Shown piece after piece: positions 24,726-33,133 of a DNA stretch of 64,000 nucleotides. The DNA is taken from assembly GCA_902790135.1 (NCBI GenBank), contig CADAQM010000007.1:1-64000 (forward strand), written 5' to 3'. The notes below the pieces were generated by a model that saw only the letters and a list, made by a program, of their open reading frames with translations, searched no databases and had not been told where the DNA came from. This DNA comes from an uncultured Coriobacteriaceae bacterium. Its GTDB lineage: Bacteria; Actinomycetota; Coriobacteriia; Coriobacteriales; Atopobiaceae. The first letter of the stretch is position 1. Each line of letters opens with the position of its first letter. A program made the translations under genes and the position numbers.

Positions 24726-25955
24726 ATGGCCCTGCTCGCACACGTCGACACGCATCGGGGCGTGAAGACGGCTTTTGGCAAGATCATTCCCGAAGAGGAG
24801 GCCTATAGCTATTGTCTGAGGACGATCGCTGCCTTCTCGGCCAACATCTTCCAGGTGATGCGCATCCTGAACGATAGCTGGGAGGAGCGCACCGAGGCCA
24901 TCACCGAAATCGCCAACATGATGAACTGCGCGGCCTGCGCCGGTGGCGAGGACGAGCTGTTCCAGTATCTCGACGCCTTCTATGACGAGTGGAACATTCC
25001 CGAGCTGGTCAAGCGTGCCGCGTGGATCGGTGCCATCTGGGGCGACTACGGCGACGAGGCCGAGGACATGGCCGGTCGCGTGATCCAGTTCACCGAGAAC
25101 CGCGTGGAGAAGGAGCTTGACACCTGCCCGTGGGACATCGTGGGCTCTGAGATGTGCAACATGACCACGGGCATGTTCACGGCCAACTTTGATATCGCCG
25201 CGGGTGGCGAGCATGGGGCGATCACCAACGACGTGCAGCTCAACATGTGCGAGGCGCGCGGCTGCGGAAACCCGCACTGCCGCGTGGTGGCCGAGAGGCT
25301 CGATGCGTTCAATCTGGAGCATCAGGGCTGGCTCGACCATCGTGGGCAGGCCCATGCACCCGTGCACGACACGCCGCCCGAGCGTCGCGTTCGCCACGGC
25401 CAGGGCCTGCGTAACGGCCAGTATGTGCAGGCCTTTGGCGAGGAGAACTCGCTCGAGTGGCAGTACAACTGGGTAGCGCAGATGGGCTGGGTCTGGTCCT
25501 GCAGCTTCCCGCTGATCGCCATCCGCGACATGGCCGACGACGATGACGAGTTCGAGCGCCTGCTGCGCATCGTGTTCGCAACCGCCGGCAAGAACTCCTT
25601 CATCGACTTCTTCGCACGCGAGGGCCTGCGCAGCTGGCTCGACATTCCGCGAGAGATCGGCGACAACGACCCGCGCGTGATGGGAGCCTACATCGACGCC
25701 ATGCTGGGATGCCAGCTCGTGCCGCACGAGTGGGAGGCCTTCGACGCGGAGGGCGTCGAGATTCGCGTCTCGCAGGAGGACTTCGAGGGCCGCTTCGAGA
25801 TGGCGCCGCTTGAGGAGATCACCATGGGCTACGAGGCGCAGTGGAACGGCGCATGCCACACGCTGGTGTCACCCGAGTGGTCGGTCTGGATCGACGAGGA
25901 CGATGACGACTACATCATCACGGTCGGCCGCAAGGTCGATGACCGTGCGCTCTAA
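24726..25955 (+). CDS. Uncharacterised protein, first gene of GcvT-like/SDR unit
   Basis: A 409-aa cytoplasmic protein that I cannot place in a named family. A cysteine-bearing stretch runs TCPWDIVGSEMCNMTTG and then NMCEARGCGNPHCRVV near 145-195, recalling ligand- or metal-binding pockets of V4R or thiazoline-hydrolase-like domains. The C-terminal half (MGYEAQWNGACHTLVSPEWSVW) may be a diverged repeat of the first. There is no signal peptide or membrane segment. The start is set by GGATAGGAGAGGAC directly ahead; the open frame to 24513 lacks a ribosome site. Eighteen bases separate it from the GcvT-like gene, so the two probably act on the same substrate. Confidence 0.7.
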   Translation: MALLAHVDTHRGVKTAFGKIIPEEEAYSYCLRTIAAFSANIFQVMRILNDSWEERTEAITEIANMMNCAACAGGEDELFQYLDAFYDEWNIPELVKRAAWIGAIWGDYGDEAEDMAGRVIQFTENRVEKELDTCPWDIVGSEMCNMTTGMFTANFDIAAGGEHGAITNDVQLNMCEARGCGNPHCRVVAERLDAFNLEHQGWLDHRGQAHAPVHDTPPERRVRHGQGLRNGQYVQAFGEENSLEWQYNWVAQMGWVWSCSFPLIAIRDMADDDDEFERLLRIVFATAGKNSFIDFFAREGLRSWLDIPREIGDNDPRVMGAYIDAMLGCQLVPHEWEAFDAEGVEIRVSQEDFEGRFEMAPLEEITMGYEAQWNGACHTLVSPEWSVWIDEDDDDYIITVGRKVDDRAL

Positions 25956-25972
25956 GGAGGGGAGTGATAGCA

Positions 25973-26968
25973 ATGCTGTTCAAGGATGACGTCGTCGCGC
26001 GCGCTGAGGCCAAGGCCGTGCGCGAGAACGCAGGCTGGTATCGCTGGACGCACGACCTGGTCACGGTATCTGGCGCGGATGCCGAGAGGTTCCTCGACTG
26101 GATGCTGGTAAACAGGGTCGCAGGCACGCCCGAGGGACGCGGCAAGTACACCACGATGCTCGACGAGCAGGGCACGATCATCGACGACCTCATGGTCTTC
26201 AACCGCGGGAATGGCGTGTGGTGGCTCTCCACGCTCTATGGCCCCCATGCCGTACGTTGGTTTGACGCTCACAAGGGTGCGTATGAGGTGACGTATGAGG
26301 ACGTCACCCAGGCGTGGGACATGTACGCCGTGCAGGGTCCCAACTCCGCGAAGATGATGGAAGCGCTGCTCGGCGAGCCCGTCGACGCGCTCAAACGCTT
26401 CCAGATCGTCGACGCCAAGCTGGGAGACGTTGCGGTCGTGGTGGACCGTGGCGGCTTCACAGGCGAGCTGGGATACGAGCTGTACTGCTCGCGCGCTGAC
26501 TCTGCGGCCGTCGCAGAGGCGATCACTGCCGCCGCAGCCAAGTATGACGCGCCTCGCCTCACCACGCTTGAGGTCTACGTGCGCTCGCTTCCCATGGAGA
26601 AGGGCTTGGCGCTGCGTCAAGACTACCGGGGTCTCACGCCGTATGAGGCCAACCTCGGTTGGTCCGTCCGCATGGACAAGGACTTCTTTGGCAAGGATGC
26701 CCTCGAGGCCGCACATGCCGAAGGGGAGAAGCGCGCCTTCGTCGGCGTCGAAATCGAGCGCGAGAGCTACGAGGACATCGCGCAGAAGGAGATCCTGCGC
26801 AAGCGCGGCGTGCCTCGCGGATACGTCACCCAGATGATCTACGGCTACACGGTGGACAAGAACATCGGCTTTGCCGTGGTCGACGCCAAGCGATGCCCGG
26901 TGGGCACCCGCGTGACCATCGGCCCCAACGACAGTCCCGCCGTCATCGTCGAGCCGCGCTGGCTGTAA
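25973..26968 (+). CDS. GcvT-fold aminomethyltransferase-like demethylase
   Basis: A 331-aa GcvT-family protein, shorter than the LigM-like one and closer to GcvT, DmdA and sarcosine-type demethylases. Motifs include VSGADAERFLDWMLVNRV, the folate-site block GGFTGELGYELYCS (about 160-170), and WSVRMDKDFFGKDALEAAH (about 228-243). It should transfer a methyl or methylene group from substrate to tetrahydrofolate. No glycine-cleavage partners lie in the window. It is tightly linked to the 409-aa gene before and an SDR 12 bases after. ATG at 25973 is preferred; GTG at 25964 is possible given the AAGGAGG position. Confidence 0.8.
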   Translation: MLFKDDVVARAEAKAVRENAGWYRWTHDLVTVSGADAERFLDWMLVNRVAGTPEGRGKYTTMLDEQGTIIDDLMVFNRGNGVWWLSTLYGPHAVRWFDAHKGAYEVTYEDVTQAWDMYAVQGPNSAKMMEALLGEPVDALKRFQIVDAKLGDVAVVVDRGGFTGELGYELYCSRADSAAVAEAITAAAAKYDAPRLTTLEVYVRSLPMEKGLALRQDYRGLTPYEANLGWSVRMDKDFFGKDALEAAHAEGEKRAFVGVEIERESYEDIAQKEILRKRGVPRGYVTQMIYGYTVDKNIGFAVVDAKRCPVGTRVTIGPNDSPAVIVEPRWL

Positions 26969-26980
26969 GGAGGCATGGAC

Positions 26981-27799
26981 ATGTCAACCAATAAGGACAA
27001 GGTCATCCTGGTCGTGGGCGGTGCCTGCGGCATGGGTGCAGCCACGGTGTGCGCGCTGTATCGCCAGGGTGCCAAGCTCGTGGTGCTCGACCTCAACGAG
27101 GAGGCCTGGGAGGAGCTCGTCGAGGACGAGGAGCTCACCGACGGCCCCGGGACCATCGACTTCGTGGGTGGCGACGTGTGCGATCCCGAGGTGCGCCAGC
27201 GGGCCATCGATATCGTCCGCGAGAAGTACGGCACGCTCGACAGCCTGCTCTACATCGCGGGCGTGCTCGACCTCATGTGCCCCGCTCACAAGACCGACGA
27301 CGAGCTCTACGACTACGTGATGGACGTCAACGTGAATAGCTGCTTCCGCATGTGCCGCGACTGCCTGCCGCTGCTCTGGGACCACGAGGGGCTACCAGCC
27401 AACATCGTCATCGTGGGTTCCGTGGGCGGCCAGGTGGGCTCGAGCGCCGGCGCGGCGTACATCACCTCGAAGCATGCGGTGCTTGGTCTGGCGCGCAACC
27501 TCGCACACAGCTACCGCTTCCGCAACGTGCGCACCAACGTGGTCAACCCGGGTGCCTGCGTGACGGACATTCTGGGCAACGCCATGGAGAAGTGGCCCGA
27601 CCGCGACATCATGGACCTCGAGGGCAACGAGCTTTACAACGTGCGCGGCGCGGTGGCGCTCGGCGTGGACTGGGACGGCAACAACATCACGGGCTGGCCC
27701 GAGGACATCGCCAACGCGATCCTCTACCTCATCTCCGACGAGGCGCACTATGTGAACGGTGCCCAGCTCAACGTGGATGGCGGCTGGACCAGCTTCTAG
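26981..27799 (+). CDS. SDR-family oxidoreductase (first of four)
   Basis: A 272-aa short-chain dehydrogenase. The cofactor motif is VVGGACGMGAATV, with Asp at the end of strand 2 (VVLDLNEE) favouring NAD. The active site has Ser in IVGSVGG and YITSK. The C-terminus YLISDEAHYVNGAQLNVDGGWTSF is typical. It is third in the unit with the 409-aa and GcvT-like genes, so an alcohol/ketone step on the same compound is likely. The start at 26981 is chosen because AAGGAGG lies too close to the ATG at 26975. Confidence 0.85.
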   Translation: MSTNKDKVILVVGGACGMGAATVCALYRQGAKLVVLDLNEEAWEELVEDEELTDGPGTIDFVGGDVCDPEVRQRAIDIVREKYGTLDSLLYIAGVLDLMCPAHKTDDELYDYVMDVNVNSCFRMCRDCLPLLWDHEGLPANIVIVGSVGGQVGSSAGAAYITSKHAVLGLARNLAHSYRFRNVRTNVVNPGACVTDILGNAMEKWPDRDIMDLEGNELYNVRGAVALGVDWDGNNITGWPEDIANAILYLISDEAHYVNGAQLNVDGGWTSF

Positions 27800-27821
27800 G
27801 CCATATCACGTCACTTCGCGC

Positions 27822-27856
27822 GAGGGGCCCGGAGATTGCTCCGGACCCCTCGTTTC
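27822..27856 (+). terminator. Terminator of the GcvT-like/SDR unit
   Basis: A 14-bp stem with one mismatch (27822-27835 with 27840-27853, loop ATTG), followed by TTTC, 23 bases after the SDR stop. Confidence 0.8.
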
Positions 27857-28010
27857 GCGCTTCGAACCAGACGCCCCCGAAGTCTGCCGGTGCCTCGCTG
27901 TGCCATGTGCGCCGTGCGTAGAACCTGCGGCAGCGGAATGGAAGGGCCAATCCTGTTTGGCGCTATGATGGTCGCGAGCGGACGCACCTATTCGTCAATT
28001 CTGGGAGGCC

Positions 28011-29468
28011 ATGATGGGCTTGGATGTGAAGAAGATCGTCGCTGGTACAGTTGGAGCATTGGGCTCCGGTGCAGCGGCGGCTCTTGCCGTTCGCACAGCA
28101 CGTTTCGTTCCGCCGAAGGAGGCTCCCAGAAACCCCGAGCCGGTCGATGTGGACATGGATTCCCTCGTCAGCACCTTCTCCAGCCTCATCCGCTGCAAGA
28201 CGGTCTCGTACTATGATCACTCCCTCGAGGACGAGGCCGAATTCGACAAGCTCGTCGGCATGCTTCCCGAGCTGTACCCTCACGTGTACGAAGCCTGCAC
28301 GCTCACGCGCTTCGACGACCGCGCCCTGCTCTACAAGTGGCCCGGTCGCACGCAGGGAAACCCCGCCGTGCTGATGGCCCACTATGACGTGGTGCCAGTG
28401 GACGAGGAAGAGTGGGATCACGACCCGTTCTGTGGCGAGGTCATCGACGGTGTCCTCTGGGGGCGCGGCTGCCTCGACACCAAGGCTACCTTCAACGGGG
28501 TCCTCTTCTCGGCCAACGCCCTCATTGCCCAGGGCTTCGTGCCCGAGCATGACGTCTACTTTGCTTTCTCCGGCTGCGAGGAGGTGGGCGGCCCTGGCGC
28601 CAAGTATATAGCCGACTGGTTTGCCGAGCAGGGTGTCGTCCCCGAGCTCGTGCTCGACGAGGGAGGCGCCGTGGTGGGGGACGTGTTCCCTGGCGTGACT
28701 CGCCGCTGCGGTCTCATCGGCATCGCCGAGAAGGGCAACATGTTCGTCCGCCTCTCTGCCAAGTCGGGTGGCGGGCACGCATCCGCACCAAAGCCGAACT
28801 CGCCCATAGCCGTCCTTGCCGAGGCAGTCGACGCCATCGAGACCAGCCCCATGCCCATCAAGCTGAGCAAGCCGGTCGCGCAGATGTTCGACACCCTTGG
28901 CCGTCACGCCACGCCGGTCTACCGCATGCTCTTTGCCAACCTGGACGTCTTCATGCCGGCGCTTGACATCATCTGCCGCAAGTCTGGTGGCAACCTCAAC
29001 GCGCTCATGCGCACGACCATCGCCCTGACGCAGATGAAGGGCAGCGCCGCCCCCAACGTGATCCCGCCCGTGGCCGAGATTGTCACCAACGTCCGCATCA
29101 ACCCCGAGGACACGGTCGAAGACGTGCTGGACTACCTCGAGGATACGATTGACGACCCGCAGGTGAAGGTGGAGATGATCGAGGGCTGGAACCCGAGCCC
29201 CGTCTCGCGCACCGACTGCGAGGGATACGAGCGCATCGCTCGAGCCGTCGCCGACACGTGGACCGACTGCATCGTGAGCCCCTATGTCATGGTGCAATAC
29301 TCCGACAGCCGCCACTACTGCGACCTCTCTGATCGTGTGTACAAGTTCTCTGCCTACGACGCCACCTCGGAGGAGTTGGCTACCATTCACGGCAACAACG
29401 AGCGCATCCGTCTCGACGCGCTGCGCAGCACCATCGAGTTCTACACGCGCTTGATGCGCCAGTGCTAG
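28011..29468 (+). CDS. M20-family metallopeptidase with N-terminal anchor
   Basis: A 485-aa zinc hydrolase of the carboxypeptidase S/PM20D1-like part of family M20. Metal and catalytic motifs are AHYDVVPVDEEEWDHDPF, GRGCLDTK and SGCEEVGGPG, with later HASAP and a C-terminal SRHYC metal site. The first 30 residues (VKKIVAGTVGALGSGAAAALAV) form one hydrophobic helix, so it is probably membrane-anchored. Members hydrolyse dipeptides or N-acyl amino acids. It follows a terminator and is read separately from the SDR unit. ATG at 28011 follows GGGAGGCC. Confidence 0.85.
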   Translation: MMGLDVKKIVAGTVGALGSGAAAALAVRTARFVPPKEAPRNPEPVDVDMDSLVSTFSSLIRCKTVSYYDHSLEDEAEFDKLVGMLPELYPHVYEACTLTRFDDRALLYKWPGRTQGNPAVLMAHYDVVPVDEEEWDHDPFCGEVIDGVLWGRGCLDTKATFNGVLFSANALIAQGFVPEHDVYFAFSGCEEVGGPGAKYIADWFAEQGVVPELVLDEGGAVVGDVFPGVTRRCGLIGIAEKGNMFVRLSAKSGGGHASAPKPNSPIAVLAEAVDAIETSPMPIKLSKPVAQMFDTLGRHATPVYRMLFANLDVFMPALDIICRKSGGNLNALMRTTIALTQMKGSAAPNVIPPVAEIVTNVRINPEDTVEDVLDYLEDTIDDPQVKVEMIEGWNPSPVSRTDCEGYERIARAVADTWTDCIVSPYVMVQYSDSRHYCDLSDRVYKFSAYDATSEELATIHGNNERIRLDALRSTIEFYTRLMRQC

Positions 29469-29528
29469 GCGCCTCTTCTCTGCGACATTGAACCTGATAA
29501 GCGGCGGATACTACCGAGGAGGACACAT

Positions 29529-30170
29529 ATGGACACCAGCTTCATCACCATCAACACCCACAGCTCCATTCGTCTGGAGACCAAGCAGGGGACGGTCATC
29601 TATGTCGACCCATACGGGTTTACGACGGAGCCCCAGGATGCAGACCTGATTCTTGTGACGCACACCCACTTCGATCACTTCTCCCCTGAGGATATCGTGC
29701 GTGTTAGGAAGCCCCACACGGCCTTCGCCATGCCTGCTACTGGCAAAGGGGATTTTGCCAAGGCCGGCTTTACCAGCGAGGATGTGGCCTTCCTTGCCCC
29801 TTACGAGCAGGCGATGCCGCTGCCGGGGATTGAGGTTGAGACCGTCCCCGCATACAACGCCAACAAGCGCTTCCATCCCAAGGGCAACGGCTGGCTGGGC
29901 TATGTGGTGGACGTGGACGGCACGCGCGTCTACATCGCGGGCGACACCGACGATCTGCCAGAGAACCGCGAGATTGATTGCGACATCGCGCTCGTACCTG
30001 CGGGCGGTACCTACACCATGGATGCCCGCGAGGCTGCTGCCTTCGTGAACGCCCTGAAGCCTGCAGTCGCCATCCCCGAGCACTACGGCACGGTTGCCGG
30101 GTCTGCCGACGATGGGAAGACGTTTGCCGGTCTCGTTGACCCGGGCATCGAGGTCGTGCTCAAGCTGTAG
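29529..30170 (+). CDS. UlaG-like metallo-beta-lactamase-fold hydrolase
   Basis: A 213-aa MBL-fold protein. The metal motif THTHFDH (about 39-45) is intact, with later AGDTDD and PEHYG supplying further ligands, as in the UlaG/L-ascorbate-6-P lactonase-like group. It is shorter than UlaG and probably acts on a small cytoplasmic substrate; the reaction is not known. ATG follows GAGGACACAT. Its C-terminal 17 codons recur at 15432-15482 as a remnant. Confidence 0.82.
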   Translation: MDTSFITINTHSSIRLETKQGTVIYVDPYGFTTEPQDADLILVTHTHFDHFSPEDIVRVRKPHTAFAMPATGKGDFAKAGFTSEDVAFLAPYEQAMPLPGIEVETVPAYNANKRFHPKGNGWLGYVVDVDGTRVYIAGDTDDLPENREIDCDIALVPAGGTYTMDAREAAAFVNALKPAVAIPEHYGTVAGSADDGKTFAGLVDPGIEVVLKL

Positions 30171-30229
30171 CGGCGCTTCGGAGCGTACCAAGCCCACGCG
30201 CAACGGGACGTCGGACGCCAGGGGGAGTC

Positions 30230-31036
30230 ATGCCAACACAGGTCCAATGGTCTAAGGTCAACGAGTTTCTCGCGCAGGTCGGTGCGCTTGACGACCCCAT
30301 GTCGCTGGCGGTGAACACCCTTCTGCAACTGCGTAAACTCGTGCTCTTTGATCAAGGTCGCATCTACTTCATGGATGCGGACGGCAAGGTGTTTGACGAG
30401 TACCTGATCGGGGTGAGCAAGAAGACCACGAAAGCCTACCACGGCTATTACCACGAGGTCGATGGCGACCGGTATTCTGTCACGAAGCGCGCCAAGGAAA
30501 AGGAGCGCGGCATGCGGGAGAGGGCTGTCGACGAGACGCTGCCCAAGGGACGCGAGGTACTCTTCCAGCGCATCTACGTGGTGGACTGGTCGAAGGAACC
30601 TCACAGCACGCGGTTCTATCGGGAGTACATCGCTCCTCAGGGCCTGAAGCACTCTACGGGTTTTGCCCTGCACGATACGGAGGGCAGGACGCGCGCCCTC
30701 TTCTGTCTCGACCGTACGCACGATATCGCCTACACGAGGGACGACACCGTGATGCTCGGGCTCATCGCGACGCATGTGGACAACATGTTCAGGAAGCTCT
30801 ATGTGCAAGTCCCCGCGGTGCGCGGCGACCAGATCGCCATGCTCACGGGAACCTCGGGACTCACCGAGCGCGAGCGACAGGTCTGCACGCTGCTGGTGCG
30901 CGGCATGTCACCGAAGGCGATCGCCGAGATGTTTGGGCTCTCGGTGCGCACCGTCTACAAGCACGTCCAAAACGTGCATGCTAAGCTGGGCGTTTCCTCG
31001 CAGCTCGAGCTTGTAGCCAAGCTATCGGAGCAATAG
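30230..31036 (+). CDS. LuxR-type regulator with GAF-like sensor
   Basis: A 268-aa regulator. The C-terminal LuxR helix-turn-helix is standard: LTERERQVCTLLVRGMSPKAIAEMFGLSVRTVYKHVQNVHAKLG. Residues 1-185 resemble a GAF-like sensing domain (VNTLLQLRKLVLFDQGRIYFMDADGKV). There are no membrane helices, unlike many coriobacterial LuxR proteins. It sits just upstream of the SDR/PanB-like/SDR unit, separated by a strong terminator, and is the natural candidate to control that unit. Confidence 0.85.
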   Translation: MPTQVQWSKVNEFLAQVGALDDPMSLAVNTLLQLRKLVLFDQGRIYFMDADGKVFDEYLIGVSKKTTKAYHGYYHEVDGDRYSVTKRAKEKERGMRERAVDETLPKGREVLFQRIYVVDWSKEPHSTRFYREYIAPQGLKHSTGFALHDTEGRTRALFCLDRTHDIAYTRDDTVMLGLIATHVDNMFRKLYVQVPAVRGDQIAMLTGTSGLTERERQVCTLLVRGMSPKAIAEMFGLSVRTVYKHVQNVHAKLGVSSQLELVAKLSEQ

Positions 31037-31052
31037 CGCTGCCAAGTGGCGG

Positions 31053-31099
31053 AGGCTGTGGCGTCCTACGCAATTGTGCGTAGGACGCCACAGCCTTTA
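31053..31099 (+). terminator. 20-bp stem terminator after the LuxR gene
   Basis: A perfect 20-bp stem (31053-31072 with 31077-31096, loop ATTG) followed by TTAT. It is a very stable hairpin and isolates the LuxR gene from the SDR unit. Confidence 0.85.
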
Positions 31100-31154
31100 T
31101 GTTGGTACCTTTCGCTCAAGGAGAAGGACCATCTTCAAGCGAAAGGACCACGTC

Positions 31155-32096
31155 ATGGCAGAGCAGGTACGTCAGATGCCCGATCCAGAGAAGCTCGCGA
31201 GCATGTCGCTGGCTCAGAGCATGCCACTTGGTGATGCGCTCACCAACCTCGATGGCAAGGTCGCCATCGTCACCGGCGGCGCGACCGGCCTAGGCTTCTG
31301 TGTCGCCAACCGCCTCGCGGAGGCTGGCGCCAAGGTCATGATCGCTAGCCGCAACCAGGCCCGTGGCGATGCGGCCGTGGCGGCGCTCGAGACGAAGGGC
31401 TATACAGCCGCCTTCCGCTCCACCGACGTGAGCTCCGTTGAGTCCTGCTACGCACTCGTCGACGCGACCGTCGAGACCTTCGGCAACGTGGACATCCTCG
31501 TCACCTCCGCGGCAGGATGGGACGAGCAGGCCTATCTCGACGTCACCGAGGCCACCTACGACCGCGTGCTCGACGTCGACCTCAAGGGCTCGTACTTCAT
31601 GGGTCAGGCCGTCGCGCGCAACATGGTCGCCAACAAGACCAAGGGCAAGATCGTCTTCATCTCGAGCGCCGCCCACCTGGGCGAGGGCCCGCGCGGCGTT
31701 GGCATGAACACCTACTACCAAGCCGCCAAGGCGGGCGTCTGCGCCCTCACCACGGGCGCTGCAGCCGAGCTTAAGCAGTACGGCATCAACGTGAACTGCG
31801 TGGCGCCGGGCGGCATGCTCAGCCACGGCGTCTTCTTCGAGGGCCGCGACAACGGCGGCGCCTACGGTCCCGAGTACGCGGCCTTCAAGCAGCAGGTCAT
31901 GGGCTGGGAGTCCGAGCGGGTGCCGCTGGCCATGAACCCCGACCAGGTGGCGCTCATGGTCTACGTGCTCTGCACCCACGCCTCCGACTTCATGGACGGC
32001 GCGACGGTGGACGTCAACGGAGGCGCGCTCCTCAACGCCCAGCTCCGCCCCTTCTCCACCACCGTTCCCGGCTGCATCCCCGGGCCTCAGGCGTAG
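31155..32096 (+). CDS. SDR-family oxidoreductase (second)
   Basis: A 313-aa short-chain dehydrogenase with a 30-residue N-terminal extension (AEQVRQMPDPEKLASMSLAQSM) before the Rossmann motif VTGGATGLGFCV. Catalytic Ser lies in FISSAAHLG, and Tyr-Lys in YYQAAK. The extended C-terminal tail LLNAQLRPFSTTVPGCIPGPQA is unusual and may shape the active site or oligomer. It is first in a unit with the PanB-like gene (87 bases later) and another SDR. ATG at 31155 follows AAAGGA. Confidence 0.85.
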   Translation: MAEQVRQMPDPEKLASMSLAQSMPLGDALTNLDGKVAIVTGGATGLGFCVANRLAEAGAKVMIASRNQARGDAAVAALETKGYTAAFRSTDVSSVESCYALVDATVETFGNVDILVTSAAGWDEQAYLDVTEATYDRVLDVDLKGSYFMGQAVARNMVANKTKGKIVFISSAAHLGEGPRGVGMNTYYQAAKAGVCALTTGAAAELKQYGINVNCVAPGGMLSHGVFFEGRDNGGAYGPEYAAFKQQVMGWESERVPLAMNPDQVALMVYVLCTHASDFMDGATVDVNGGALLNAQLRPFSTTVPGCIPGPQA

Positions 32097-32182
32097 GTCC
32101 CTCTTGACCAGGCCCTCTGTGGGCCACGCCAACTTATCGAATGGCGGGCATTTGCCCGACAACAAGCGAAAGGAGCACCACC

Positions 32183-33049
32183 ATGGCAGAGAACACTCAG
32201 AAGGTCGAGACCAGCCTGATGCACAAGGGTCGCAAGACCATCTGGCACCTCCAGCAGATGAAGAACAAGGGTGAGCTCATCTCTATGGTCGGCCCCGGCA
32301 ACCTCGATCCCCTGTTCAGCGCATGGGCCGACGCAGCCGGTGCCGACATCATCCGCTTCGTGGCTCCCGGCGAGAACGCCATCGAGCGCTCCGCCAACCT
32401 CCAGAGCCACCTGCGCCAGGTGCGCAAGATGGCCCCGTACTCGCATTTCAACGTCGTGTGCGAGACCTTCACCGTCGCAGACAACAGGAGCGCCCTCGAG
32501 ACCACCACGAAGCTCATGGCCGATCAGGCCGACTCCATCCTGATTATGGGCATCACCAACGACAAGCTGCAGTTCCTCGCCGACAACCACGTGCCCATCT
32601 TTGGTCACGTCGGCGCCCTCTCCGGCTGGCAGACCGGCAACATCGGTGGTTACAAGCGGATTGCCAAGACCGCAGATGAGGCCTTCAAGGTCTACCGCAC
32701 TGCCTACGAGTATCAGGAGTGCGGCATGAAGGGTATGACCATCGAGCTCGTTCCCGCTGAGGTCGCCCAGACCATCGCCGAGAAGCTCACCGTCCCCGTG
32801 GTGGGTGTCGCCGCTGGCGCCCCGTGCGACGGCTCCGAGATGGTGGTGTGGGACCTGCTCGGCATCGTCCCGCCGGCCACCGTGCACGCCAAGCAGTACG
32901 CCAACATCCCGCAGATCGCCGTCGCCGCCTACAAGGAGTTCATCAGCGAGGTCAAGGAACGCAAGTACCCGCTGCCCGAGCACGGCTTCTCCATGGATCC
33001 GGAGGAGCTCGCCAAGTTCAAGGACATGGTGGACAAGGACGTCCACTAG
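32183..33049 (+). CDS. Divergent PanB-like hydroxymethyltransferase
   Basis: A 288-aa protein of the PanB (ketopantoate hydroxymethyltransferase) superfamily. Diagnostic blocks are GHVGALSGWQTGNIGGYKRIAKTADEA, the catalytic-base Glu in IELVPAEVA (Glu188), and VVGVAAGAPCDGSEMVVWDLLGI. PanB moves a hydroxymethyl group between methylene-THF and a 2-keto acid, reversibly. The usual Mg ligands are changed: GDSLG reads APGEN, the LADLPF region reads VCETF, and the KIEGG block reads MGITN. A different substrate or metal use is therefore likely. It is flanked on both sides by SDR genes. ATG at 32183 follows AAAGGAG. Confidence 0.78.
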   Translation: MAENTQKVETSLMHKGRKTIWHLQQMKNKGELISMVGPGNLDPLFSAWADAAGADIIRFVAPGENAIERSANLQSHLRQVRKMAPYSHFNVVCETFTVADNRSALETTTKLMADQADSILIMGITNDKLQFLADNHVPIFGHVGALSGWQTGNIGGYKRIAKTADEAFKVYRTAYEYQECGMKGMTIELVPAEVAQTIAEKLTVPVVGVAAGAPCDGSEMVVWDLLGIVPPATVHAKQYANIPQIAVAAYKEFISEVKERKYPLPEHGFSMDPEELAKFKDMVDKDVH

Positions 33050-33084
33050 TTCCACGGCGCGTCACAGCTTATGTATTTTGCTCT

Positions 33085-33112
33085 GGTGCCTGCGAGCAAG
33101 CTCGCAGGCACC
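33085..33112 (+). promoter_or_regulatory. Hairpin between the PanB-like and SDR genes
   Basis: GGTGCCTGCGAGC (33085-33097) is followed after AA by its exact complement (33100-33112). No T-run follows, so this looks like an intercistronic stability element or attenuator rather than a full terminator. Confidence 0.55.
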
Positions 33113-33133
33113 GTCTGAGAAAGGAGTCAGAAG

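Noticed and set aside
20325-26968. Glycine cleavage system T proteins
   Set aside because: No GcvP, GcvH or lipoamide dehydrogenase genes occur in the window, and the first protein matches the LigM/DesA group better.
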